Assembly (NCBI GenBank): GCA_024685175.1
Contig: JAIKWD010000003.1
Location: 62,001 to 126,000, forward strand
DNA: 64,000 nt
Source of the DNA: Bacteroidales bacterium
GTDB lineage: Bacteria; Bacteroidota; Bacteroidia; Bacteroidales; WCHB1-69
Direction of reading: 5' to 3'
Below the pieces are notes generated by a model, which was given only the letters and a program-made list of their open reading frames with translations, made no database searches and was not told where the DNA came from. How positions within the stretch are numbered: position 1 is the first letter of the stretch; every line of letters starts with the position of its first letter. Positions 42,449 to 51,469 of the stretch are shown piece after piece. The position numbers were made by a program, and so were the translations under genes.

Positions 42449-44578
42449 ATGAAAGTTTACCAAACACAAGAAATCAGGAATATTGCCCTTATCGGCGGTA
42501 ACCGCACGGGTAAGACCACGTTGGCAGAGGCCGTTGCGTTTCACGGAGGCGTTGTCAGCAGAAGAGGCACAGTAGAAGACAAGAACACCATTTCCGACTA
42601 TCGCGACGTGGAATTGGAGAGACAGCAGTCCATCCAAAGCACCGTGATGTATGCCGAATATGAAGGCAAGAAGATCAATATGATCGACTGTCCGGGTTTC
42701 GACGATTTCATTGGTGAGACCATTGGTGCCTTGAGAGTGGTGGACACCGCCCTTATGGTCATCAACTCCCAAAACGGCGTGGACGTGGGTGCCGAGATCC
42801 AATGGCGCCGCACCAAGTCTATGAACGTACCTGTTATGTTCATCGTCAACCAACTCGACCACGAGAAGGCCAACTTCGACGAGACCTTGCACCAGCTCAA
42901 GGAGTACTTCGGCGGTAGCGTGATGCCGTTCCAATATCCGGTCAACGCCGGTATCGGTTTCGACTCCGTCATCGACCTGCTCCAAATGAAGCTCCTCAAG
43001 TTCCCCGCCAACGGTGGCAAGATGGTTGTGGAAGACATTCCCGCCGACCAGATGGGCAAGGCAGAAGAGATGCACAACGCCCTCATCGAAGCCGCCGCTG
43101 AGAACGACGAAGCCCTGATGGACAAGTTCTTCGAGGAAGGCACCCTTTCCGAAGACGATATGGTGAAGGGTTTGAAACTCGGTATTGCCAACCGCGGCAC
43201 CTTCCCTGTCATCTGCGTTTCCGCCAAGACAGACCAAGGCGTCGATCGTATGATGGACCTCATCATCAAGAACTGCCCCACTCCCGACGAGGGCCGCACG
43301 ATGAAAGCCACCAACGGCAACGAGCACAAATACAACGCCAACGAGCCGTTCGTCGGCTTCGTGTTCAAGACCACCATCGAGCAACACCTCGGTGAGGTCG
43401 CCTTCATCAAAGTATGCGACGGCATCATCAACAAGGCTGACGACGTGATGAACACCTGCACCAACACCAAGGAAAGAGTCTCCCAGTTGTTGGTCTTCGC
43501 CGGCAAGAACAGAGTGGAAGTCGACAAGGCAGTGGCTGGTGACATCATCGCCACCATCAAGCTGAAATCCACCCCCACGGGCACCACGTTGGCCGCCAAG
43601 GGTGACGATGTCATCGAGCCCACCGTCTATCCGGATCCCAAGTTCCGTACCGCCGTCAAGGCCAAGAACAGCGCCGACGACGAGAAACTCGGCCAGGTGC
43701 TCAACGAGATCCGCAAAACCGACCCGACCTTCTTGATGGAACAATCCAAGGAGCTCAAGCAATTGATCATCTCCGGTCAGGGCGAGCAACACCTCAACAT
43801 CGTGAAGTGGATGATTGAGAAGCTCAACAAGATCGAAGTCGAATACTACGCTCCGAAGATCCCGTATCGCGAGACCATCACCAAGTCCGCCGAGGCCATG
43901 TACCGTCACAAGAAACAATCCGGCGGTTCCGGCCAGTTTGGCGAGGTGCACATGCTCATCGAGTCCTACTACGATGGTATGCCCACCCAGACCAAGTATC
44001 CGATCCGTGCCACCGAGACCTACGATTTGCCGTGGGGTGGCAAGCTCATCTACAACAACTGTATCGTCGGTGGTGCCATCGACGCCCGCTTCATGCCCGC
44101 CATTCTGAAGGGTATCATGGAGAAGATGGAAGAGGGTCCGCTTACCGGTTCCTACGCCCGCGACATCGTGGTCAACATCTACGACGGTAAAATGCACCCG
44201 GTCGATTCCAACGAATTGGCATTCAAATTGGCCGGTCGTAACGCCTTCAAGGAGGCCTTCAAGAACGCCGGTCCGAAGATTTTGGAACCCATCTACGATG
44301 TGGACATCTTCGTTCCTTCCGACCGTATGGGCGATGTGATGACTGACCTGCAAGGCCGTCGTGGCATTATGATGGGTATGGACGCCGAGGGCGCCTTCCA
44401 GATGATCCACGCCAAGATCCCGTTGGCCGAGATGAACAAGTACTCCACCACGTTGAGTTCCATCACCTCCGGTCGTGCCTCCTACAGTATGAAGTTCGCC
44501 GAATATCAGCAAGTCTCCGCCGATGTTCAAAGCGAAATCATCAAGAAATACGAAGAAGAGCACAAGGACGAAGAATAA
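42449..44578 (+). CDS. elongation factor G paralogue with degenerate GTPase site (EF-G2 type)
   Basis: 709 residues with all EF-G domains, so it should bind the ribosome and support translocation. The GTPase motifs are altered: P-loop GGNRTGKTT in place of AHIDAGKTT, switch I RQQSI in place of RGITI, switch II DCPGFDDF in place of DTPGHVDF (the catalytic His is Phe, about residue 86), and VNQLD in place of NKMD. This fits the Bacteroides EF-G2 reported to work without GTP hydrolysis and to be needed during starvation and gut colonisation. The canonical fusA is expected elsewhere. It has its own strong promoter and terminator. Confidence 0.92.
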   Translation: MKVYQTQEIRNIALIGGNRTGKTTLAEAVAFHGGVVSRRGTVEDKNTISDYRDVELERQQSIQSTVMYAEYEGKKINMIDCPGFDDFIGETIGALRVVDTALMVINSQNGVDVGAEIQWRRTKSMNVPVMFIVNQLDHEKANFDETLHQLKEYFGGSVMPFQYPVNAGIGFDSVIDLLQMKLLKFPANGGKMVVEDIPADQMGKAEEMHNALIEAAAENDEALMDKFFEEGTLSEDDMVKGLKLGIANRGTFPVICVSAKTDQGVDRMMDLIIKNCPTPDEGRTMKATNGNEHKYNANEPFVGFVFKTTIEQHLGEVAFIKVCDGIINKADDVMNTCTNTKERVSQLLVFAGKNRVEVDKAVAGDIIATIKLKSTPTGTTLAAKGDDVIEPTVYPDPKFRTAVKAKNSADDEKLGQVLNEIRKTDPTFLMEQSKELKQLIISGQGEQHLNIVKWMIEKLNKIEVEYYAPKIPYRETITKSAEAMYRHKKQSGGSGQFGEVHMLIESYYDGMPTQTKYPIRATETYDLPWGGKLIYNNCIVGGAIDARFMPAILKGIMEKMEEGPLTGSYARDIVVNIYDGKMHPVDSNELAFKLAGRNAFKEAFKNAGPKILEPIYDVDIFVPSDRMGDVMTDLQGRRGIMMGMDAEGAFQMIHAKIPLAEMNKYSTTLSSITSGRASYSMKFAEYQQVSADVQSEIIKKYEEEHKDEE

Positions 44579-44601
44579 GCTGTTAGCAAACAGCAGACAG
44601 C

Positions 44602-44636
44602 AAAAAGAGACGCAAGATTTTGCGTCTCTTTTTTTT
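44602..44636 (+). terminator. terminator of the EF-G paralogue
   Basis: AAAAAGAGACGCAA pairs with TTGCGTCTCTTTTT around a four-base GATT loop, ending in eight T. Confidence 0.88.
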
Positions 44637-44654
44637 GCGCTGCGCGCAAGACAA

Positions 44655-44766
44655 ATTCAGGATTCAGAATGTTAGATTTGAGACTTGAGATTGATAATAG
44701 ATAATAGATTGTAGATGATAGAAAATCGACCAAGAATGACTAATCATTAATCACTAATTCCTAATT
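44655..44766. repeat. longest 7-bp quasi-periodic tract (16 units)
   Basis: Sixteen units in one unbroken register, for example ATTCAGG, ATTCAGA, ATTTGAG, ACTTGAG, ATAGATA, ATAGATT, ACTAATC, ATTAATC, ACTAATT, CCTAATT. The first base of the unit is A in 14 of 16. It lies upstream of the ABC permease promoter; a smaller tract (CAGACAG-type units) is at 44585-44606. Confidence 0.7.
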
Positions 44767-44792
44767 CCAAACCTTGTTCTTTGTTTTTTCCC

Positions 44793-44800
44793 TATCTTTG
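44793..44800 (+). promoter_or_regulatory. -7 box for the ABC permease gene
   Basis: TATCTTTG followed by CAC, 23 bp before the GTG start codon. Confidence 0.6.
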
Positions 44801-44823
44801 CACGCTCCTGAAAAACCGAACCT

Positions 44824-45900
44824 GTGCTGAGATACATCATCAAGAAAATATTGTACGGCTTGTTGCTGATGTTGGGCGTGGTGACGCTGGTGTTCTTCCT
44901 GTTCACCGTGCTGCCCTCTGACCCGGCCCGTATGATGATGGGCCAACGCAGCGATCTGGAGACCGAGGAGGCCATCCGCAAGGAGATGGGCCTCGACTTG
45001 CCCATCGGCGTGCAATACCTCGCCTACCTCAACGACGTGTCGCCCATCTCGTGGCACAAGACCCAAGACACCGAGTCATTCTTCTATCTTGACGACAATG
45101 ACTATCACTATGTGAGAATCCTGCCGATGCGCAAGTCGGCCATTGTGCTCAAAGCCCCCTATCTCCGGCGCTCGTACCAGAGCAAACGACCCGTGGGCGA
45201 GATTATCGCGGAGGCCTTCCCCAAGACCGTGCTCCTCGCCGTGGTCTCCATCGTGTTCGCCCTCATCGTGGGCATCTTCATCGGCATCATCTGCGCCCTG
45301 CGCAAGGGGACCTGGTTCGACCATCTGGCCTTGGTGCTCTCCACCCTCGGAATGTCCGTGCCCTCCTTCTTCGCCGCCATCCTGTTAGCGTGGATCTTCG
45401 CCTATCTGCTCTCCGACATCACGGGACTGAGCATGTTCGGCAGTCTCTACACCGTCGACGACTACGGCGCCGGACAATATCTCGACCTCAAGAACCTCAT
45501 CCTCCCCGCCATCACCCTCGGCATCCGCCCACTATCCGTGGTGGTGGAACTCACCAAGAACTCCCTGCTCGACGTGCTCTCGCAAGACTACATCCGCACC
45601 GCCAAGGCCAAGGGATTGAAGAAGGGCGCCATCATCACCAAACACGCCCTCAAGAACGCCCTCAACCCTGTCATCACCGCCATATCAGGGTGGCTGGCCG
45701 GCCTGCTCGCAGGCGCCGTGTTCGTGGAATACATCTTCGACTGGAAAGGTATGGGCGTGGTCATCGTCGACGCCCTTGACAAATACGACTTTCCCGTGGT
45801 GATGGGTTCGCTGCTCTACGTATCCATCATCTTGATTATCATCAATATACTGTGTGATATCATCTACGGGTGGCTTGACCCGCGGGTCAGTCTCAACTAA
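44824..45900 (+). CDS. peptide/nickel-type ABC transporter permease (DppB-like)
   Basis: Inner-membrane permease subunit of 358 residues with about six hydrophobic helices. The cytoplasmic loop that contacts the ATPase is YIRTAKAKGLKKGAIITKH (about 257-275), and the end LCDIIYGWLDPRVSLN is typical of DppB/OppB. About 60 extra residues with polar sequence lie between the first helix and the main core (a periplasmic loop, residues 45-130). Start codon is GTG. The usual partners (second permease, ATPases, binding protein) are not adjacent; the next gene is on the opposite strand, so this subunit is an orphan here. Confidence 0.85.
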   Translation: MLRYIIKKILYGLLLMLGVVTLVFFLFTVLPSDPARMMMGQRSDLETEEAIRKEMGLDLPIGVQYLAYLNDVSPISWHKTQDTESFFYLDDNDYHYVRILPMRKSAIVLKAPYLRRSYQSKRPVGEIIAEAFPKTVLLAVVSIVFALIVGIFIGIICALRKGTWFDHLALVLSTLGMSVPSFFAAILLAWIFAYLLSDITGLSMFGSLYTVDDYGAGQYLDLKNLILPAITLGIRPLSVVVELTKNSLLDVLSQDYIRTAKAKGLKKGAIITKHALKNALNPVITAISGWLAGLLAGAVFVEYIFDWKGMGVVIVDALDKYDFPVVMGSLLYVSIILIIINILCDIIYGWLDPRVSLN

Positions 45901-45901
45901 C

Positions 45902-47098
45902 CTAAAAAGCTTTTTTCACCGCCGCAATCACCTGCTGCACATCCTCGGCCGTGAGGTCGTAATAGACCGGCAGGCTGATTTCCCGCGAGAAGTTGTCATA
46001 CGTAACAGGATAATCCTCCATCCTATAGCCCAAATTCTTGTATGCGGTCAGCAATGGCAACGGGATGAAATGCACATTCACACTCACTTCCTGCTCGAAG
46101 ATACGCTGCATCACGGCGTCGCGCTCGGCCTCCGTAACCCCTTTAAGGCGCAAGGCATAGACGTGATAGGAGGTTTTCTTTTCCGTGGTCTCGCAGGTCG
46201 GAACCTGAAATCTCGGGTCGTTCCGGAAGGCCTGAGTGTAGGCATCGAATATCTGTTTGCGGCGAGGCAGGATGAGTGCGTCGTAGCGTTCGAGTTCCAC
46301 GAGTCCCATCGCGGCGGCCACATCGGTCATATTGCATTTGTACCCGCACTCGTACACATCATACCGCCAGTTGCCCACCTGGGTCTTGGCCAGTGCGTCC
46401 TTCGACTGACCGTGCAGCGAGAAGGTGCAAAGTTGCTTGTACAGGGCCTCTGCATCGAAGGGGGCGGGAAGGGCGAGGCAGATAGCGCCGCCCTCGGCAG
46501 TGGTAAGGTTCTTGACAGCGTGGAACGAGAAGACCGTGATGTCGGCCAGTGCTCCGGCGCGACGACCGTGGTACCAAGCGCCCAATGAGTGGGCGGCGTC
46601 GGACAGCACCAACAGACGGCCCAACTGCCGCTGGACCTCGTTGCGCGGCTCGAACATGCCTCTGACGGCCTCCTCCTTGACCATCGACATTATGGCTTCG
46701 TAATCGCACGGCAATCCCGCGATGTCCACAGGAATTACGGCCTTCGTACGTGACGTTACGGCCTTGCGGATGTTGTCCACAGAGATCAAAAAATCCTCGT
46801 CCACATCCACCATCACGGGCTTGGCACCGCAATGAACCACCACCTCGGCGGTGGCCGTGTAGGTGTAGGCGGGCACGATGACCTCGTCGCCGGGACCAAT
46901 GCCGAACCAACGCAACATCAACTCCAAGCCCGACGAGGCGGAGTTGACACATAGCACGCGTGGCACACCACAATAGGCGGCCAACTTCTGCTCGAACTGC
47001 TTGGTGCGCGGACCAGTGGTTATCCAACCCGAACGGAGCGCGGCCACGACTTCGTTGACAATGGCATCATCGATATGAGGGGGAGAAAAGGGTATCAT
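45902..47098 (-). CDS. DegT/DnrJ/EryC1/StrS family aminotransferase
   Basis: PLP-dependent sugar aminotransferase of 398 residues, probably converting a nucleotide 4-keto or 3-keto sugar to an amino sugar for surface polysaccharide. The cofactor lysine is Lys196 in FSFHAVKNLTTAEGGAI, with Asp167 in LSDAAHSLGA binding the pyridine nitrogen; GLELMLRWFGIGPGDEVIVP is the family N-terminal pattern. It is 10 bp downstream of porQ and could be co-transcribed; in type IX systems the A-LPS anchor needs modified sugars, so a functional link is conceivable but unproven. Confidence 0.92.
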   Translation of the reverse strand: MIPFSPPHIDDAIVNEVVAALRSGWITTGPRTKQFEQKLAAYCGVPRVLCVNSASSGLELMLRWFGIGPGDEVIVPAYTYTATAEVVVHCGAKPVMVDVDEDFLISVDNIRKAVTSRTKAVIPVDIAGLPCDYEAIMSMVKEEAVRGMFEPRNEVQRQLGRLLVLSDAAHSLGAWYHGRRAGALADITVFSFHAVKNLTTAEGGAICLALPAPFDAEALYKQLCTFSLHGQSKDALAKTQVGNWRYDVYECGYKCNMTDVAAAMGLVELERYDALILPRRKQIFDAYTQAFRNDPRFQVPTCETTEKKTSYHVYALRLKGVTEAERDAVMQRIFEQEVSVNVHFIPLPLLTAYKNLGYRMEDYPVTYDNFSREISLPVYYDLTAEDVQQVIAAVKKAF

Positions 47099-47108
47099 TT
47101 GGATAAAA

Positions 47109-48197
47109 TTATTCGGTTATTCGTTGCAACTTCTTGGCTTTGTTCTCTTTATGCAATTTTGACAACTCCTCGAAATCAAAGGCCAAGTTGAAGCAGTTGG
47201 GTACAGCACCCAGCGCATAGTGCATCCGGGCAAAACCGACCCGCACGCCTTTGATGTTAAGATTCAAGCCGTATGAGAAACCGGCCATCGTGGCCCTGGC
47301 CAACACCTTCATCTCTTGATGCACGTTGTGGTTGTAGGCCACCTGGATGGAGAAATACCGGATGGGCTCGATCTCGATTCCGAACACGAAATGGCGGAAG
47401 AAGTTGTCGAAGAATTGCGCCACCTTGGAAGGATATTTTATGGTGTTGGTGAAAGCGTCTGTCTGGAGAAACGGATTGCCATCGCCATAGTAGTTCATAT
47501 TCCAGCGATACAGGGAATGCAGGGAGATATGATAACGGATGGGCACATGTTCCAGACGTTGGGAGAAGGCCAATTGCAGGTCGAACGGCGGCAACTCGAA
47601 GGAGCCGGGCACGAAGGGTTTGAGTTCGGAGCCGATGTTCTTGGCCAACAACGTGAGCGAGATACGTTTCTCGGGGTTGTGGTAACTGCCCGCCACATCG
47701 ACGGCGAAACCGAACGAGTTGTACGACTCGTAGGAACTCAGCACGAACTTGAGATTGGCGCCGATACTGAAGTAAGGTGACAGTTCGCGGCCCCAGCCGA
47801 GGGATAGCGCATAGTCACCGACAGAGAAGGTGCCCGTCTCAATACCGGACTCGTCGGTGCCCTGGAAGCGGCCGTAGCCCACGCCGCGCAGTTCCACCGC
47901 AAAACTGCCCGCCTTGGGGAAGGTGTAGCTGTAGGCCGCCGAGCCGTAGTTGGTGGTGGCAAAATGGTCGGTGAAATTGAGCGTCAGGTTGTTGTGGTAA
48001 TGCTCACCGATGTATGACGGGTTCATCATCATCAGCGTCGGGTCTTCGTCATAGACCGAGATGAGATTGCCGCCTAGGGCCATTTGGCGCGCCGAATTGT
48101 TGAAATTAAGGAAGTTATAGATATATCGCCCGCCCGTCTGGGCCGTCAGGCCAAAACCCATAACCATCAGAAACAATGCAAGCGCAACTCTCTTCAT
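47109..48197 (-). CDS. porQ: type IX secretion system protein PorQ
   Basis: Outer-membrane beta-barrel protein of the Por (type IX) system, 362 residues. Signal peptide MKRVALALFLMVMGFGLTAQ, then TGGRYIYNFLNFNNSARQMALGGNLISV, the N-terminal signature of PorQ/PorV relatives (shown in parts: NFLNF, SARQMALGG), followed by a FadL-like series of strands. PorQ assists the PorU/V/Z complex that attaches secreted proteins to the cell surface. No other por genes are in the window. It has its own promoter at 48218. Confidence 0.88.
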   Translation of the reverse strand: MKRVALALFLMVMGFGLTAQTGGRYIYNFLNFNNSARQMALGGNLISVYDEDPTLMMMNPSYIGEHYHNNLTLNFTDHFATTNYGSAAYSYTFPKAGSFAVELRGVGYGRFQGTDESGIETGTFSVGDYALSLGWGRELSPYFSIGANLKFVLSSYESYNSFGFAVDVAGSYHNPEKRISLTLLAKNIGSELKPFVPGSFELPPFDLQLAFSQRLEHVPIRYHISLHSLYRWNMNYYGDGNPFLQTDAFTNTIKYPSKVAQFFDNFFRHFVFGIEIEPIRYFSIQVAYNHNVHQEMKVLARATMAGFSYGLNLNIKGVRVGFARMHYALGAVPNCFNLAFDFEELSKLHKENKAKKLQRITE

Positions 48198-48217
48198 TCG
48201 TCTGTTCTAAAACAGCG

Positions 48218-48225
48218 CAAAAGTA
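48218..48225 (-). promoter_or_regulatory. -7 box for porQ
   Basis: TACTTTTG followed by CGC on the minus strand, 20 bp before the porQ start. Confidence 0.65.
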
Positions 48226-48239
48226 AGAAAAAAAACTTT

Positions 48240-48272
48240 TTTGTCCCTACTCTATTCTTTTTTGTATCTTTG
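48240..48272 (+). promoter_or_regulatory. promoter of the 149-aa lipoprotein gene
   Basis: TTTG (48240-48243), 21-bp spacer, TATCTTTG (48265-48272), 36 bp before the ATG. Confidence 0.7.
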
Positions 48273-48308
48273 CTGCCTTAAAGAACATCATTTTAAAATT
48301 CACGCCAT

Positions 48309-48758
48309 ATGAAAAAGTTATTTCCCATTTTCCTGATTTTAGTTCTCGGTTTTTCCGCCTGTACGCAAGGCGAAGGTTCCAAGTATGCCGGCAAATACAC
48401 GGGAACGTTCACATTCATCAAACAAAACGGCAAGACCAAGGACGGCACCGTGGCCATCTCCAACAACCCGCTGTCCGCCAACGGCATATTATTGTATTAC
48501 TGTCTGCCTTTGGAGAATGTCTCCCCTGGCGTTTACAGCACCCGTAGTGAGAACGTGGAGTACATCGCCCAAGTCCTCTCTTCCATCATTGGAAACAGCA
48601 ACTACATCGACACCGCCACGGAGACCGTCAAGGACATCACGGTGGAGGCCTCTTTCAGCGGATCCACGCTAAACCTGTCAGTCTACTACACAATCGCCTT
48701 GTTGAACGACTTGTTGAATACTCGCGTGGAGATCATCACGTTTACCGGAAACAAATAA
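48309..48758 (+). CDS. hypothetical lipoprotein, 149 aa
   Basis: Signal peptide MKKLFPIFLILVLG with lipobox FSAC (Cys18). The mature part (YAGKYTGTFTFIKQNGKTKDG, then alternating hydrophobic strands ending VEIITFTGNK) looks like a small beta-sandwich or calycin-like domain of a type often seen in Bacteroidales lipoproteins. The family is not recognised. It has its own promoter and a clear terminator, so it is monocistronic. Confidence 0.75.
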   Translation: MKKLFPIFLILVLGFSACTQGEGSKYAGKYTGTFTFIKQNGKTKDGTVAISNNPLSANGILLYYCLPLENVSPGVYSTRSENVEYIAQVLSSIIGNSNYIDTATETVKDITVEASFSGSTLNLSVYYTIALLNDLLNTRVEIITFTGNK

Positions 48759-48785
48759 TCCGACATTTATCCACTTAACCCTCAT

Positions 48786-48821
48786 AGCGCCATAATACTA
48801 ATGTAATATGGCGCTTTTCTT
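48786..48821 (+). terminator. terminator of the 149-aa lipoprotein gene
   Basis: AGCGCCATA (48786-48794) pairs with TATGGCGCT (48807-48815), followed by a T-rich run TTTCTTTTAT. Confidence 0.8.
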
Positions 48822-48981
48822 TTATAGGTGTTGACACTGATATGCTACAGCTTCCGCTCAACGCTAATGCGTCTCTCGGAATGGCGTGCCGCCCATCTTT
48901 CCTCCTAAACAAAACCGCCACCCCTTCTTTCAAAGAGATGGCGGATATAAATTATAAAACAACTCGAATTCAATTATGGGT

Positions 48982-49733
48982 TTAATGATTCCAACTGTAT
49001 GTTGAATTAGGATCTATCGTTTCAGTGGCTTGGGGCGCCAATGAACTGGCATCGTCAATCATATAGGTAGTTGTGTCATTCCCATATATTACTAAATTGT
49101 TGCTGACAGTAGCACCGCAACCATCATTCTCTGGGCGGGCAAGTGCTTGTTCCCAAGTGTCACCAGCGACATATTGGACATTGACATTTTGCGGACCCAA
49201 CCCCTTACTGATGGTGATAGTTTGCAGTTGTTGTGCTGGGTTATCACCGGAAGATGAACCGTTATTGCCTTGGCCGACAAATTCACCTCGTTCGGAGAGG
49301 CGCGGCAAACCGACAATTTCGCCATGCTCATCCACAAACCGATCGCTTTGTGTAGTCAACTCACCTTCTGGTGTGACGCCCAAGGTAACCATGATGAAAT
49401 AGGCCGTAATGATGCTGTCTGCCGTGACGGTCACCGTACGCGGATTATCGGTGTTATCCAGAATACCGTCGCCGTTGTCGTCCCATCCGGTGAACTGGTG
49501 TCTTGTGTTATTTCATAAGTGTCGGTTATCCAGGATCCATCTCCGCTCCTTTTGAATTTCTCCTGATCGTCGATGTAGAAATAACCGTTATCATAATTCG
49601 GCGAAACAACCGACCATGAACCATTTCCACTGATGATCAAACCGGCAGGTATGGTACCACCTACAAAGTCCTCTGATAAAACAAAATAATTAATCAGAGT
49701 GGTTCCTTTTTTTTCCGTAATAACATAGCGGAT
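48982..49733 (-). pseudogene. frameshifted fragment of a secreted repeat/adhesin-like protein
   Basis: On the minus strand the frame opens at 49733 without a start codon and reads ...FVLSEDFVGGTIPAGLII...WSVVSPNYDNGYFYID, similar to cleaved-adhesin domains (pattern EDFxxGxxPxGW). Near 49498-49506 it shifts frame: the first frame ends at a TGA at 49431, the second continues QFTGWDDNGDGILDNTDNPR-TVTVTADSIITAYF, a classic Bacteroidota surface-protein repeat. It then runs 140 codons to a TAA at 48982 through low-similarity sequence. No promoter or signal peptide is present. It is AT-richer than its neighbours and is probably the decayed 3' part of a large surface protein. Confidence 0.65.
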
Positions 49734-49778
49734 TCACAAAAAAATTTCGACTAAACATCGCGGGGTTTTGAGGATTTT

Positions 49779-49810
49779 TTTGAAAAAAAAAACGAAAAAT
49801 AATATCTTTG
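49779..49810 (+). promoter_or_regulatory. promoter of the MORN-repeat gene
   Basis: TTTG (49779-49782), 20-bp spacer, TATCTTTG (49803-49810), 22 bp before the first ATG. Confidence 0.75.
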
Positions 49811-49832
49811 CCGCCGCATAACGGAAAATCGG

Positions 49833-51356
49833 ATGATGGAAAACAGTTTTCAACTTATGATCAAAAAAACAGTGCTGGCGGTTTGGCTGATGGCCTGTGC
49901 AACCCTGCTCCGCGCGCAGGACACCATCCCCAGCAACGGCTACACCATTTTCCGTTATCCTTCTGGCGTAAAGTCGAGCGAGGGCAATCTGGTGAACGGT
50001 CAGCCCGATGGTTGGTGGAAGTCGTACGACGAGTCAGGGCGGCTGGTTTCCGAGGGCAACCGCAAGAACCTGCTGCTCGACAGTCTGTGGACCTTCTATG
50101 CCGACGGGCGCAAGACGATGACGATCCATTATCAGGAGGGCAAGAAGCACGGCGAGGAGATTCACTATGCCCCTCGCGAGTACACGGTAGCGCAGTGGCA
50201 ATACGACACCATCGTGGGTGCGGTGCGCACGTACGACACCGCCGGATGGCTCAAGAAGAGCGTGCCCTACTTCGAAGGCAAGCCTCACGGGATGGCCAAA
50301 GAGTTCGACCAAAACGGACTGGTGGTGGCCGTCACCAACTATTACCGCGGCATTATGAGTCGCCGCGAGCGCATCAACCGCACCGACGACTTCGGCCAAA
50401 AGCAGGGAGCGTGGAAATACTTCTGGGACAACGGCCAACTGAGAGTCGAGGGCAACTACCTCAACAACAAGAAGCACGGCTTCTTCAAATACTACGACGA
50501 AGGCGGCAACTTCCTCTATGTGGAGAAATACGAGCACGACCAACTTGTCAAAGACGCCAAGGAGACCAAGCAACTGGAGAAACGGACGGCCTACCACTCC
50601 AACGGACGACCCTCTATCGAGGCCACCTATTACAATGGCAAACAAGATGGCATACGGCGCGAATTCGACACGGAGGGCAAGCTCGTCAAGGGGTTTGTCT
50701 TTGAAGACGGCTGGATGCGCTATGAGGGCATCACCGACCTCAACGGCCTGCGACAAGGCTTCTGGAAAGAGTACTACCCTACCGGCGAACTACGGTCCAA
50801 GGGCAAATACAAAAACTCCATCCCGATCGGCGAATGGAACTTTTATTTTGTCGACAAGACTATCGAAATCACCGGCACCTACAACGCGAAGGGACACAAG
50901 GAGGGCGAGTGGATCTGGTTCTATCCCAACGGCGACACGATGATCGTGGCCAATTATGACGACGGAGACGCCGAAGGCGACTATGTGGAATACGACGAAG
51001 ATGGCGTGCCTTTGGTAAAAGGGCGTTATGTGGCCGGCTACGAAGAGGGTCATTGGCTTTACCGTAACGGGCCTGCCACGGAGCAGGGCCAATACGAGGG
51101 CGGCAAGCAGACCGGACTTTGGAAAACCACGTACGACAACGGCCGGACAGCCTTCGAGATCCGTTACGACGAAGGTGTCCGTGACGGCAAATACACCGCC
51201 TATTGGGAGAACGGGAACATAAAAACCACTGGAAAATACAACCACGGACTGCAAGACGGCCCTTGGACATATTATAATGAGGAAGGTATAGTATTCCTAA
51301 CCACCTTATTTAGTGAAGGTAAAGAATTAAAATGGAACGACTATACAATAAAATGA
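49833..51356 (+). CDS. secreted MORN-repeat (YwqK-like) protein
   Basis: 507 residues. The signal peptide is MIKKTVLAVWLMACATLLRAQ; the ATG at 49857 would start exactly there, but 49833 is also possible (eight more residues). The rest is about 18 tandem units of some 22-24 residues with the pattern G-x-x-x-G-x-W-x-x-Y-x-x-x-G-x-L (QPDGWWKSYDESGRLVSEG, RQGFWKEYYPTGELRSKG, LQDGPWTYYNEEG). This is the MORN_2/YwqK repeat. Although databases label many such proteins antitoxins, no toxin gene is adjacent and it is exported; a surface or periplasmic structural role is more likely. Confidence 0.85.
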   Translation: MMENSFQLMIKKTVLAVWLMACATLLRAQDTIPSNGYTIFRYPSGVKSSEGNLVNGQPDGWWKSYDESGRLVSEGNRKNLLLDSLWTFYADGRKTMTIHYQEGKKHGEEIHYAPREYTVAQWQYDTIVGAVRTYDTAGWLKKSVPYFEGKPHGMAKEFDQNGLVVAVTNYYRGIMSRRERINRTDDFGQKQGAWKYFWDNGQLRVEGNYLNNKKHGFFKYYDEGGNFLYVEKYEHDQLVKDAKETKQLEKRTAYHSNGRPSIEATYYNGKQDGIRREFDTEGKLVKGFVFEDGWMRYEGITDLNGLRQGFWKEYYPTGELRSKGKYKNSIPIGEWNFYFVDKTIEITGTYNAKGHKEGEWIWFYPNGDTMIVANYDDGDAEGDYVEYDEDGVPLVKGRYVAGYEEGHWLYRNGPATEQGQYEGGKQTGLWKTTYDNGRTAFEIRYDEGVRDGKYTAYWENGNIKTTGKYNHGLQDGPWTYYNEEGIVFLTTLFSEGKELKWNDYTIK

Positions 51357-51469
51357 TTTTTTTTTCGTAGTTATTTTTTTAACATTGTAAATATCGCTAA
51401 TAATAATTTGTCCGTACAATTCTAGTCTCCGCACTCAATTGTCGGCTTTGTTGAACGAAATCTCACTCG

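Noticed and set aside
42446-44563. 705-codon frame opposite the EF-G paralogue
   Set aside because: Antisense shadow of a highly biased gene.
44655-44766. CRISPR array
   Set aside because: The 7-bp units are far shorter than CRISPR repeats, there are no spacers, and no cas genes occur.
48310-48720. Additional frames within the 149-aa lipoprotein gene
   Set aside because: The overlapping Arg/Ser/Thr-rich frame is a shadow without promoter or similarity.
49833-51356. YwqK-type antitoxin of a toxin-antitoxin pair
   Set aside because: The protein has a signal peptide and about 18 MORN units, and no toxin-like gene adjoins it.
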